Position numbers and translations under genes: made by a program. The notes beneath the pieces were generated by a model. That model worked only from the letters and a program-made list of their open reading frames with translations. It ran no database searches and had not been told where the DNA came from. Positions 47,832 to 56,324 of a stretch of 64,000 nucleotides of DNA are shown here, in pieces; position 1 is the stretch's first letter; each line of letters begins with the position of its first letter. Origin of the DNA: Candidatus Mcinerneyibacterium aminivorans (GTDB lineage: Bacteria > Macinerneyibacteriota > Macinerneyibacteria > Macinerneyibacteriales > Macinerneyibacteriaceae). The stretch covers positions 105,547 through 169,546 of the forward strand of contig VSIX01000032.1 of NCBI GenBank assembly GCA_008086245.1. The letters are read 5' to 3'.

Positions 47832-48497
47832 ATGACTAAAAAGTTCTTATTGTTGATTGTTTGCGGTTTTTTTCTTTTAGATTTAAATGCTGAAAATTTG
47901 CAAATAAAGCTACCTGAACCGATTAAAAAGAGCAATGTGTCTATAGAAAAAGCTCTTGAAAATAGAAGATCAATAAGAAGCTATAGTTCTATGCCTGTTA
48001 ATTTAGAGGAGCTGTCTCAGCTTTTATGGGCAGCTCAGGGAGTTACAAATAGAAAAGGCTTCAGAACAGCTCCCTCTGCCGGTGCACTATATCCTTTAAA
48101 ATTATATGTGGTAGTAGAAAATGTAAAAAATTTGGAAAAGGGAATATATATGTATAAACCTGAAGGGCATAAATTAATAAAAATAAAATCGAATACTAAT
48201 ATCGAAAAAATTTATAAAGGAGCTTTAAATCAGCAAAGTATAAAAGATGCATCCGTTAATATTATTTTCGGTGCAGATTTTAGTGTAACTGATAAGAAAT
48301 ACAGAAAAAGGGGGAAACAATATGTTTATCAGGAAACCGGGCATGCCGCTCAAAATATATATCTGCAGTCGGAATCATTGAATATAGGTACTGTTGTAGT
48401 TGGAGCATTTTATGAAGAACAAATTAAAAAAGCTGCTGGAATGGGGGATAATGAAACACCAATTTGTATTATGCCTGCAGGTAAAGTAAATGATTAA
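47832..48497 (+). CDS. Exported nitroreductase, SagB/ThcOx type
   Basis: This 221-residue nitroreductase-fold protein has a clear signal peptide (MTKKFLLLIVCGFFLLDLNA|EN). The fold is shown by SIEKALENRRSIRSYSSMPV, LSQLLWAAQGVTNRKGFRTA, PSAGALYPLKLYVVVENV, then ETGHAAQNIYLQSESLNIGT and MPAGK. This is the SagB-type dehydrogenase group, which binds FMN. Export of a flavin enzyme is uncommon but known in 'exported nitroreductase' proteins of anaerobes; FMN would need to be supplied outside. The TTG at 47817 is rejected in favour of the ATG at 47832, with AAAGGAGG. Confidence 0.85.
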   Translation: MTKKFLLLIVCGFFLLDLNAENLQIKLPEPIKKSNVSIEKALENRRSIRSYSSMPVNLEELSQLLWAAQGVTNRKGFRTAPSAGALYPLKLYVVVENVKNLEKGIYMYKPEGHKLIKIKSNTNIEKIYKGALNQQSIKDASVNIIFGADFSVTDKKYRKRGKQYVYQETGHAAQNIYLQSESLNIGTVVVGAFYEEQIKKAAGMGDNETPICIMPAGKVND

Positions 48498-48511
48498 ACT
48501 GGAGGTAGATA

Positions 48512-48697
48512 ATGGATTTTGTTACTTTTTTGCTAGTAATAGGAATAATTTTATTTTTTATTTTAGGACGAGAATTAATCTGCTGGTATTTGAAAATTAC
48601 AGAAAATGTGAATGAATTAAAAAAGAATAATAAAAATTTAGAAAAAATTATCGAAACACAAAAAGAAATTATTAAAGAAATGAAAAACAGCAAATAA
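48512..48697 (+). CDS. Small membrane-anchored coiled-coil protein
   Basis: This 61-residue protein has one N-terminal membrane helix (FVTFLLVIGIILFFILGREL), a short WYLKITENVNEL segment and a coiled coil rich in Lys/Glu/Asn to the end. A good GGAGG box 6 bases before the ATG and its position 14 bases after the nitroreductase support it as real. No family recognised. Confidence 0.6.
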   Translation: MDFVTFLLVIGIILFFILGRELICWYLKITENVNELKKNNKNLEKIIETQKEIIKEMKNSK

Positions 48698-48810
48698 GAA
48701 AATAAAAGATGGGAACTTAAAGTAAACAACATTATTAATATTAATAAGTTAAATAAGATAGGAATAGATTAAAATATTATATTGTATAAGGATGCCTATG
48801 CTGTTTTTGC

Positions 48811-48839
48811 TTGATTAGTCAAATCTTATTTATTATAAT
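48811..48839 (+). promoter_or_regulatory. sigma70 promoter of the panD operon
   Basis: TTGATT (48811-48816), 17-base spacer, TATAAT (48834-48839). Start near 48846, giving a leader of about 86 bases before panD; no clear regulatory fold was seen in it. Confidence 0.72.
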
Positions 48840-48931
48840 TACAACAGCTAAAAAGGAGTAATTGCTTTTAATTCTCTTTATATAATTGAGTTAAGAAGAT
48901 TTACTTAAATTTAAAGTTCAGGAGGTAAATT

Positions 48932-49288
48932 ATGCTTGTTAAGTTGATGAAATCAAAAATTCATACTGCAACAGTAACAGAATCCAATCTTGATTATGAG
49001 GGCAGTATTACAATAGATGCAGAATTAATAGAGAAAGCCAATTTCTATGTTGGTGAAAAGGTTCAGGTTTTGAATAAAAATACCGGAGATAGAATTGAAA
49101 CATATATCATTGAAGGAAAAAGAAATTCGGGTGAAATTTGCTTGAATGGACCTGCTGCAAGAAATGGAGAAGTTGGCGATGAGGTGATAATTATTTCATA
49201 TGCATTTATGCCGCCAGAAGAAGCTGAAAATTTCAAACCTACAGTTTTGTTAATTGATGAAAAGAATAAAATTAAAAAGCAAAAATGA
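48932..49288 (+). CDS. panD: Aspartate 1-decarboxylase
   Basis: PanD makes beta-alanine for pantothenate and CoA. The 118-residue proenzyme has [20 protein letters not shown] with the self-cleavage site G24-S25 that yields the pyruvoyl group, then [20 protein letters not shown] and [16 protein letters not shown]. It follows an AGGAGG box. It overlaps the TPR gene by 4 bases, so it leads an operon of otherwise signalling or envelope genes; panB and panC are not in the window. Confidence 0.96.
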   Translation: MLVKLMKSKIHTATVTESNLDYEGSITIDAELIEKANFYVGEKVQVLNKNTGDRIETYIIEGKRNSGEICLNGPAARNGEVGDEVIIISYAFMPPEEAENFKPTVLLIDEKNKIKKQK

Positions 49289-51339
49289 AAAAACTTGTTA
49301 CTGTTATACTTTTATTAACTTTTACAGTAACTATCATTTATTCTTCAACTATATCAATGTTAAAACAAGCATTGCAAGAGAATCCTGAAAATCATGAAAT
49401 TAGATATGACCTAGCTAATGAGTATTATGAAAATAATTATTATAATGAGGCAATAGAACAGTTTGAAATATTATTGAAGAATGATTACAAAAATGAATAT
49501 TCCATTTATAGTATAATACTGTCGTATTTAAAACTAAATTCCTATAAGGAAGCATTTAATTATACAAATAAATTAGATAAATTAAATACTGAAGTTATAA
49601 CTGAAAAAGAAATTCTCGATATATATTATAATATCGGAATCTCAGCACTGGATGAAAAAAAATATAAATTTAGCAGAAAAGTTTTTTTAAAAATATATAA
49701 ACGTGATAAAAAGGATTACAGGGTTAACACAGCTTTGGGAATTTTAAATTTCCATGAAAAAGAATATAAAAAATCTTTAAATTATTTTATTATTGCTTTT
49801 AAACATCTCCCAAATGGATATAAGGATAAAAACAATCTTTTGATGAACATAGTGACAGCTTCACTCAATTACGGACAGGAATTGTATTATTCAAAACAAA
49901 AAAAAGATATACAGAATTCATTTTATTATTTTCAAACTGCCATAGATTATCAAAGAAAAATGGATCATAATTATAGTAAAAAAAATATTAATAAGTGGAT
50001 TTATGCTTATTTTATGAAGGGGAAAATATTAGTTGAACAAAACAATCTTAATGAAGCAAAAAGTATATTTTTTTATATTTATGATAGGAAACCTGAACTG
50101 ATAGGGCTTGCCGAGGAGATAGGCAATTTAGCCGTTAGGTTCCAGGAAAATAAAAACTATCTTTCAGCAATCAGATGCTATTCAAGGGTCATTGAATTAA
50201 ATTTCAATGATTCGACATATTTATATAATATTGCCACATATTACATTGAAAAAAAACAGTATGAGGCAGCTTTGTGGTATTTGGAAAAATGTTTGAATAT
50301 AGAATATAAATCTAAATATATACATGTATACTCTAATATAATGGACAGATATCTGGATAATCTTCTTTCTGAAGCAAGAGAAAATTATAAAAAAGGTGAA
50401 AAACTAGATGCTTATATAAAGTTTTCGAAAATAAATTATTATAGAGAAGATAATAAAGAGATTCAAAGACTTCTGGAAGAATTTAATCCTCAAGAGTTTG
50501 AAACAAAAAATTACTTTGTAAAAGTTGAAAATTCAGAAAAAGAAATTTTAAAAAAAGATGCTTTGAATTTTTATAATAAAGCTTTAACCTCATTTAAATC
50601 AAAAAATTATAAGGATAGCTATATAGAGTTAAAAAAAGCTATTCAAATTTATTATCCTTATAATGAAGCCCGAAAATTATTTTTAAAAATATATCCTCAT
50701 ATTTCAATAATTGTTGAAAAAAGTATAGATGAAATTGATGATAAACTATCTGAGGGTAAGATTGATGAAGCTGAGACTATTTTAGATAATATTGAATCAT
50801 TAATCGATAGAAATATTGAAAAAAGCATAAATAAGAAAATTTCTATAGCAAAAAAACAAACTGAATATAATAAAATGTCAACTTATATGAATAATTTGGA
50901 ATACAATTTTGAATCTGAAAATTATAAGCAGGCTGAAGAGTACATATATAAAATTTTAAATATCGATGAGGATAATAAAAAAGCAAAGCAGTATCTAGCG
51001 AGGATAAATAAAATTAAAAAACGTAAAATTGAGGAATATAAACGATTGTATGAAATAGCTAAAGAGAATAAAAATATAAATAAGATGTATAATTATCTAA
51101 ATCAAATTCTTATAATCGATAATAATAATAGATGGGCAAATACAAGAATGTACTCATTATCACAAAAAAAGGAAGAAAAAAATCTGCAAAAGGCACAGAA
51201 TTATTATTATAAAGGAATTAAATATTATACTTCTGGAGATTATAAAAAAGCTATTGAGATGTGGAATAAAGTGTTAGAAATCTACGGGAATTATAAAAAT
51301 ACAAATGAATATATCCAGAGAGCAAAAGAAAGAATTTAA
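49285..51339 (+). CDS. Exported TPR-repeat protein
   Basis: This 684-residue protein has a signal peptide ([20 protein letters not shown]) and tetratricopeptide units along its length: [60 protein letters not shown], and a last one [20 protein letters not shown]. The middle (about 480-620) is charged helix. Such proteins act as scaffolds, often in the periplasm or at the outer membrane. It lies between panD (ATGA overlap) and a cyclase gene (2-base gap). No specific role can be given. Confidence 0.8.
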   Translation: MKKLVTVILLLTFTVTIIYSSTISMLKQALQENPENHEIRYDLANEYYENNYYNEAIEQFEILLKNDYKNEYSIYSIILSYLKLNSYKEAFNYTNKLDKLNTEVITEKEILDIYYNIGISALDEKKYKFSRKVFLKIYKRDKKDYRVNTALGILNFHEKEYKKSLNYFIIAFKHLPNGYKDKNNLLMNIVTASLNYGQELYYSKQKKDIQNSFYYFQTAIDYQRKMDHNYSKKNINKWIYAYFMKGKILVEQNNLNEAKSIFFYIYDRKPELIGLAEEIGNLAVRFQENKNYLSAIRCYSRVIELNFNDSTYLYNIATYYIEKKQYEAALWYLEKCLNIEYKSKYIHVYSNIMDRYLDNLLSEARENYKKGEKLDAYIKFSKINYYREDNKEIQRLLEEFNPQEFETKNYFVKVENSEKEILKKDALNFYNKALTSFKSKNYKDSYIELKKAIQIYYPYNEARKLFLKIYPHISIIVEKSIDEIDDKLSEGKIDEAETILDNIESLIDRNIEKSINKKISIAKKQTEYNKMSTYMNNLEYNFESENYKQAEEYIYKILNIDEDNKKAKQYLARINKIKKRKIEEYKRLYEIAKENKNINKMYNYLNQILIIDNNNRWANTRMYSLSQKKEEKNLQKAQNYYYKGIKYYTSGDYKKAIEMWNKVLEIYGNYKNTNEYIQRAKERI

Positions 51340-51341
51340 AT

Positions 51342-52718
51342 ATGAAATTTAAACTAAAATCAAAGTATTTTACAGCTTTTATCTTAGCATTTCTACCAAT
51401 TTTTATAATATTTAATATTATTATATATTCATATATGAAAAACAAATTATTCAATGAAAAATGGAATTCAATGGCCACTCTGGCAGAGAATTCTGCTTTA
51501 ATATCCGAAGAATATCTGGTTGGTGAAGATATAGATCTCCTCTCATTGCAGCAAATTTTAACCAATATTAGCAAAAATGAAGGAGTGATAGAATCATATG
51601 TAGTTAATAAAAAAAATTCTTTAATAGCACATCAGGACATTGATATACTCAAAAAAAGGAATCAAATAAATAGAAAATTAAAACCTGAAAATGTTAAAAT
51701 TAAAAGAGAAAATTCCAGGGTGTATATGTATCAGAATGATTATCTTGTTACAGCCCCAATATATAGAAGTAATACAAGAGAGATTATAGGTAAGCTTGAA
51801 ATAATATTTTCGAAAAGAAATCTTATGAAGATCATAAATAAAATTTTAATACGGACAGTAATTTTGTCTGCATTGGGAATCATTGTCATTTCAATAATAA
51901 TTTTGTTTATGGTCAGCTTAATAATAAAACCTATAAGAAGATTGCATAGAGGAGTTGAAGCTATATCTACCGGAAATTATGAAGCCAGGGTGGAAAAAAC
52001 TACAAATGATGAAGTAGGAGATCTTACTGAAGCTTTTAACAGGATGGCTAAAAATTTAAAGGAAAAAGAACTTGTTAAAAATATGTTTTCTAAATATTTA
52101 AGTCCTGATATAGCTGATTATATTCTAAACAACCCTGAAGAATTAAAATTAGGAGGAGAAAATAGGGAATTAACAATAATGTTTGCTGACATTAGAGGTT
52201 TTACTTCTTTAAGCGAAAATTTTCCCCCTCAGGATATAGTTAATTTATTAAATAGCTATTTTACTTCTATGGTTGATATTATTTTTGAATATAAGGGTAC
52301 ATTGGATAAATTCCTTGGTGACGGATTATTAGCTATATTTGGGGCCCCTGTAAAATATCCAAATCATGCATATAATTCGGTTCAGGCAGCTGTTAGAATG
52401 GTTAAATATATAAAAAGATACAATAAAAATAGGGTCAAATGGGGGTATGAGCCAATTCATATTGGTATAGGTATAAATACAGGAAAAGCTATTATAGGAA
52501 ATATAGGGTCCAAACAGAGGGCCGAATATACTGTTATTGGAGATACCGTAAATACATGTTCAAGAATTGAGGGTTTAACCGATAAAAACGAAATTTATAT
52601 TTCTCAATCAACTTACGAGCTGGTAAAAGATGATATAATATATGAATATATTGGAAAACATAAGGTAAAAAATAAAAAAAATCCTATAAAAATTTACAGG
52701 GTGATTGATTTAAAATGA
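51342..52718 (+). CDS. Membrane class III adenylate cyclase with HAMP domain
   Basis: This 458-residue sensor cyclase has a membrane helix (about 9-27), an extracytoplasmic domain (about 30-165), a second helix (about 168-195), HAMP (IKPIRRLHRGVEAISTGNYEA) and the cyclase domain (about 265-455). The metal-binding Asp residues are in MFADIRGFTSLSE and LGDGLLAIFG; the adenine-selecting Lys fits DKFLGDG and the Asp fits TVIGDTVNTCSRIEGL; the transition-state residues lie in that same segment. The substrate is therefore likely ATP, giving cAMP. It sits in an operon with a TPR protein, YraN and a sensor kinase. No Crp-type receptor is in the window. Confidence 0.9.
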   Translation: MKFKLKSKYFTAFILAFLPIFIIFNIIIYSYMKNKLFNEKWNSMATLAENSALISEEYLVGEDIDLLSLQQILTNISKNEGVIESYVVNKKNSLIAHQDIDILKKRNQINRKLKPENVKIKRENSRVYMYQNDYLVTAPIYRSNTREIIGKLEIIFSKRNLMKIINKILIRTVILSALGIIVISIIILFMVSLIIKPIRRLHRGVEAISTGNYEARVEKTTNDEVGDLTEAFNRMAKNLKEKELVKNMFSKYLSPDIADYILNNPEELKLGGENRELTIMFADIRGFTSLSENFPPQDIVNLLNSYFTSMVDIIFEYKGTLDKFLGDGLLAIFGAPVKYPNHAYNSVQAAVRMVKYIKRYNKNRVKWGYEPIHIGIGINTGKAIIGNIGSKQRAEYTVIGDTVNTCSRIEGLTDKNEIYISQSTYELVKDDIIYEYIGKHKVKNKKNPIKIYRVIDLK

Positions 52719-53068
52719 AAAATAATCAGGATAAAGGTTCTGCTGGAGAAAAAAAAGCTTTAGAATATTTAAAAAAAAATGATTATAAGATTATAGACAC
52801 CAACTTTAATTCAAAATTTGGTGAAATTGATATTATTGCTGAAAAAGGAGAAAATTTGGTTTTTGTAGAGGTAAAATACAGAAAGGGAAATTCTTATGGC
52901 TCTCCCCTTGAAGCTATTACGAGAAAAAAACAAAGAACTATTATTAAAGTTTCAAGATATTATCTCCTTTTAAACGGTGAAAAATATCTAAAGTATTATA
53001 TTAGATATGATGTTATCGGCATAAAGGGCAATAATTTGGAACACATAAAAGGTGCATTTTATGAATAA
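52715..53068 (+). CDS. YraN/UPF0102 family nuclease-like protein
   Basis: This 117-residue protein has the Holliday-junction-resolvase-like fold: KGSAGEKKALEYLKKNDYKI, FGEIDIIAEKGENLVFVEVK, YGSPLEAITRKKQRTIIKVS and YYIRYDVIGI. The E...D-ExK (here EIDII...VEVK) catalytic set of the PD-(D/E)xK superfamily is visible. The family is nearly universal but its role is unclear. It is linked to the cyclase gene by an ATGA overlap and overlaps the kinase gene by 8 bases. Confidence 0.92.
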   Translation: MKNNQDKGSAGEKKALEYLKKNDYKIIDTNFNSKFGEIDIIAEKGENLVFVEVKYRKGNSYGSPLEAITRKKQRTIIKVSRYYLLLNGEKYLKYYIRYDVIGIKGNNLEHIKGAFYE

Positions 53069-54632
53069 TAATTCCGAATTTTTATCTGATTTCAAAAATT
53101 ATAATTATTATCGGATATTTATTTTTAATTTTGTTGTGGGGTATCTTTATTTCTTAAGTTTATCCTCAAATACTTCAAAGTATTACTTTTTTTCTGCAAT
53201 TTTCTTAATGAATATTATTTTTATTCTATCGATTTTTCTAAAGGAATATATAAATAAAATAAAACTTTTCTTTTATTTTCAGCTAATCATAGATGTTCTT
53301 GTTATTTCTGTTCTATGCTATTTCGATGGAGGTATCTTTCAAAGCAGTTTATCTTTGCTTTATTATTTGATAATTATAGCAGCAGGCTATTTTTTCTTTG
53401 ATAAAGGAGCAATTAGTGTAGCTACATTAATAAGCATTATTTATCTATCATCCTCATTTTTAATTATTAATGGAATAATCCCTGCTTTAAATACTAGTGG
53501 TTCAACAGTGAATCTTGATGAAATTGTAAATAGAAGAGTATATATAAAAATATTTGTCAATGTAGTTTTATTTTATGTAACTGCATTTTTAATTGCTAAT
53601 ATGAGAAAATCATCAAGGTTAAAGGATAGACAAATAGAAACCCAGCAAATTCTTTTAGATGACATTTATAAAAATATTTCATCAACAATATTAGTATTTA
53701 ATCAAAAAGGAGAAATAACCCATTCAAACCGCGAAAATAATAAAATATTTGGGAATAAAATACAAATGGGAATGGATTTTGCAAAAATATTTCCTGAAAG
53801 TTTAAGAAACGATTTTAAAAATGTGAAAAATAATAAAGGATTGTTAAACAGTGAAATTGATTATAATGATAGTTTTTATGAATATACAATAAACACAATT
53901 AGGAAAGAAAATGAAATATTAGGGTTTATAGTAAGTATTAAAGATGTAACTGAAAAAAGAAAACTGAAAAACAAACTGTATGAACTGGATAAACTGGCAT
54001 ATTTAGGAAAAATGGGCGCAAATATAGCCCATGAATTGAGAAATCCTATTGCCTCCTTATACGGAAGTATTCAAATACTGGATGAAAATAATTTTGATAA
54101 AAAGGATAGAAAACTATATGATTTAATCTTAAATCAAACTGAACGATTAAATAAGATTATTAAAAGCTTTTTAAATTATACAAAAGGGCAGGATACTCAA
54201 TTTAAAATCATAAATGTTAATGAATTAATAAAAAACAATATAGAGATGATTAAGGCTCTTACGGAAACTGATATTAAGGTTGAATCGAAAAATAATTCTT
54301 ATATAGAGGGCGATGAAAATTTGATTCTTCAGGCATTGAATAATATACTCTGGAATTCAGTTGAAGCTACCGGGAATAAAGGGAAAATAATTATTAAAAT
54401 TGAGAAAAATGATAATGAATGTGTAATTAAAATAACTGATAATGGCAAAGGAATTCCAGAAGATGATATAGATGATATTTTTACTCCATTTTATTCCACT
54501 AAAGAAGAAGGGATAGGATTAGGATTAGCAATTGCAAAGAAGAATATCGTAAAAAATAATGGTAGAATAGAAGTGGATAGCAAGCTTAAAGAGGGAACAA
54601 CTTTTAGGGTATATCTTCCTCTTGAAAAATAG
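53061..54632 (+). CDS. PilS-like membrane sensor histidine kinase
   Basis: This 523-residue kinase has about six N-terminal membrane helices (to about 185), a PAS domain (about 205-310, ILVFNQKGEITHSNRENNKI), a HisKA domain with the phospho-His in GANIAHELRNPIASLYGSIQ, and a HATPase with NNILWNSVEATG, ITDNGKGIPEDD and GIGLGLAIAKKNI. Six helices plus PAS plus NtrB-like kinase is the PilS layout. No response regulator follows; a PilR/NtrC-type partner would have to be elsewhere. The frame opens at a GTG at 53052; the ATG at 53061 is preferred. A palindrome with T tail (54660-54681) may terminate the operon. Confidence 0.87.
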   Translation: MNNNSEFLSDFKNYNYYRIFIFNFVVGYLYFLSLSSNTSKYYFFSAIFLMNIIFILSIFLKEYINKIKLFFYFQLIIDVLVISVLCYFDGGIFQSSLSLLYYLIIIAAGYFFFDKGAISVATLISIIYLSSSFLIINGIIPALNTSGSTVNLDEIVNRRVYIKIFVNVVLFYVTAFLIANMRKSSRLKDRQIETQQILLDDIYKNISSTILVFNQKGEITHSNRENNKIFGNKIQMGMDFAKIFPESLRNDFKNVKNNKGLLNSEIDYNDSFYEYTINTIRKENEILGFIVSIKDVTEKRKLKNKLYELDKLAYLGKMGANIAHELRNPIASLYGSIQILDENNFDKKDRKLYDLILNQTERLNKIIKSFLNYTKGQDTQFKIINVNELIKNNIEMIKALTETDIKVESKNNSYIEGDENLILQALNNILWNSVEATGNKGKIIIKIEKNDNECVIKITDNGKGIPEDDIDDIFTPFYSTKEEGIGLGLAIAKKNIVKNNGRIEVDSKLKEGTTFRVYLPLEK

Positions 54633-54659
54633 TTTCTGTGTCTGTGTGAGTGTGTGTTG

Positions 54660-54681
54660 AAAATCACTGTCGTGATTTTTT
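54660..54681 (+). repeat. Palindrome copy 8 of the AAAATNNC family; likely terminator of the kinase operon
   Basis: AAAATCAC (54660-54667), loop TGTC, GTGATTTT (54672-54679) plus further T: perfect 8-bp stem with T tail, 28 bases after the kinase stop. Confidence 0.65.
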
Positions 54682-54882
54682 TGAAGTTCTATTTTTGAAA
54701 TTAGAGGTTTGGAAAAATTAGTATTGCAAATTTCTTAGTGAATAGTAAATAGTTTTAAAAGTAAAACCTAAGAAAATTTTTTTAATTGCTGATACAGTTT
54801 TTGAAGTTAAAAACTAGCCAGGCTGATTTTCAAAATAAGTATAAGTATATGTTTCGGAATAAGGATTTGAGATAGTTTTTTA

Positions 54883-54901
54883 AAAATTACTTCGTGATTT
54901 T
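54883..54901 (+). repeat. Palindrome copy 9 of the AAAATNNC family, upstream of the rlmD promoter
   Basis: AAAATTAC (54883-54890), loop TTC, GTGATTTT (54894-54901), one T-G pair. It ends 12 bases before the -35 box. Confidence 0.62.
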
Positions 54902-54913
54902 TTTATGAAATTC

Positions 54914-54941
54914 TTGACAAAAACTAATTAAAACTTATTAT
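54914..54941 (+). promoter_or_regulatory. Promoter predicted to give a leaderless rlmD mRNA
   Basis: TTGACA (54914-54919), 16-base spacer, TATTAT (54936-54941). Six bases separate the -10 box from the ATG at 54948, so transcription should begin at or next to the start codon. No Shine-Dalgarno sequence is present. Confidence 0.78.
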
Positions 54942-54947
54942 CAATTC

Positions 54948-56324
54948 ATGGAAAATTTGAAAAAAGGTCAGGTTATAGAAATTAAGATAGACAATATAGG
55001 TGTTGAAGGGGATGGTGTAGGCAGGATAGAAGATTTTGTTGTTTTTGTTAAAAATGCTTTACCTTCCGAAAAAGTGAAAGCACAAATTTCAAGTGTTCAT
55101 AAAAATTTTGCAAAAGCAGAGCTTGTTGAAATAATTGAATCATCTCATTTTAGAAAAGATCCCGAATGTCCACATTATAAAAATTGCGGTGCATGTGATT
55201 TTATGCACATTCAATATTATAAAACTCTTGAATTCAAGAAACAATTTTTATTCAATAATTTAAAAAAAATTGCCAATATTGATTTCCCAAAGGAAAATAT
55301 AGAGATTATAGGAGCCGAAAATAAACTATACTACCGAAATAAAGTGTTACAGCATGTAGGAGAAGATAAAAATGGAAATTTAATTTCAGGGTTTTATCAA
55401 AAAGGGACACATCACATTATTGAAGTACCCAACTGTAAGATACAAAATTCGAAAGCAAATGAAATATTTGATTATATTATCAAGAAAGCAAATCAACTTA
55501 ATATTGAACCTTATGACAGAAAAAGTAAAAAAGGGTATTTGAAGCAAATAGGTTACAGATATTCTCCAAGAACCCAAAAATTCATGCTCATATTTGTTAC
55601 TAATACAGATAACAAAAAACCTTTAAAGAAGTTAGTTCAGAGCATAGAATTTAAATTTGGTAATATTGCTTCTATATATATGAGCGTTGCGGGCAAAGAT
55701 AAAGATACATTAAGTAACAAAAATATTCTTTTATCAGGGAAGCAATATCTTGACATTTATCTTGGGAAGGCTATATATAAATTATTACCGGATACATTCT
55801 TCCAGATAAATTCCGAACAGGCCGAAGTTATGTTTAAAAAAATTATGTCATATTTACCATTTGAAAGATTGGATACTATCTGGGACCTATATGGTGGAGT
55901 GGGAGCTATTTCTTTTTTTCTGGCATCTGAATTCAGGAAAATTTTAATGTTTGAAAGGAATAAAAATTCAATTAAAATTGCTAAGGTTAATAAAAAAATT
56001 AATTTTGCTACAAATGTTGAAATAGTACAGGCTGACTTAGATAACTGTAGTTTTTCGGAATATGAAAAACCCGATGTTGTGGTAATGGATCCGCCCAGAA
56101 GTGGAGTTTCCCAAAATATTATTGACATGTTAAACAGGGTCAAGCCAAAAAAAATAATATTTGTTTCCTGTGATACAGCTACCCTGGCAAGAGATATGAA
56201 TAAATTAAAAGAAAATTACTCAATAAAAAAATTATCCATTACGGATATGTTTCCACAAACCCATCATGTAGAAACTGTTGGAATGCTCGAAAGGAAAGAA
56301 GTACTATGGATGAAGAAAAATTGA
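54948..56324 (+). CDS. rlmD: 23S rRNA (uracil-C5)-methyltransferase, RlmD/TrmA family
   Basis: This 458-residue SAM-dependent methyltransferase begins with a TRAM domain (MENLKKGQVIEIKIDNIGVE). The 4Fe-4S cysteines lie in DPECPHYKNCGACDFMHIQY. The methyltransferase domain has DTFFQINSEQAEVMF, IWDLYGGVGAISFFLA, VMDPPRSGVSQNII and the catalytic Cys in IIFVSCDTATLARDMNKL. The TRAM plus cluster fits RlmD/RlmCD (U1939 or U747 of 23S rRNA) better than TrmA; which position it methylates cannot be told. The TRAM start directly at the ATG confirms this start despite the absence of a ribosome site. It overlaps the malic enzyme gene by 19 bases. Confidence 0.9.
   Translation: MENLKKGQVIEIKIDNIGVEGDGVGRIEDFVVFVKNALPSEKVKAQISSVHKNFAKAELVEIIESSHFRKDPECPHYKNCGACDFMHIQYYKTLEFKKQFLFNNLKKIANIDFPKENIEIIGAENKLYYRNKVLQHVGEDKNGNLISGFYQKGTHHIIEVPNCKIQNSKANEIFDYIIKKANQLNIEPYDRKSKKGYLKQIGYRYSPRTQKFMLIFVTNTDNKKPLKKLVQSIEFKFGNIASIYMSVAGKDKDTLSNKNILLSGKQYLDIYLGKAIYKLLPDTFFQINSEQAEVMFKKIMSYLPFERLDTIWDLYGGVGAISFFLASEFRKILMFERNKNSIKIAKVNKKINFATNVEIVQADLDNCSFSEYEKPDVVVMDPPRSGVSQNIIDMLNRVKPKKIIFVSCDTATLARDMNKLKENYSIKKLSITDMFPQTHHVETVGMLERKEVLWMKKN

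Larger units (their letters stand above)
54633..54947. other. 315-base spacer with two AAAATNNC palindromes and a promoter
   Basis: No ORF. It begins with a short GTGTCTGTGTGAGTGTGTG run (54637-54656), then palindromes at 54660-54679 and 54883-54901, and ends in the promoter of the methyltransferase gene. Confidence 0.6.

Noticed and set aside
55757-56143. 128-codon - strand frame inside rlmD
   Set aside because: Antisense to the methyltransferase motifs, no independent support.
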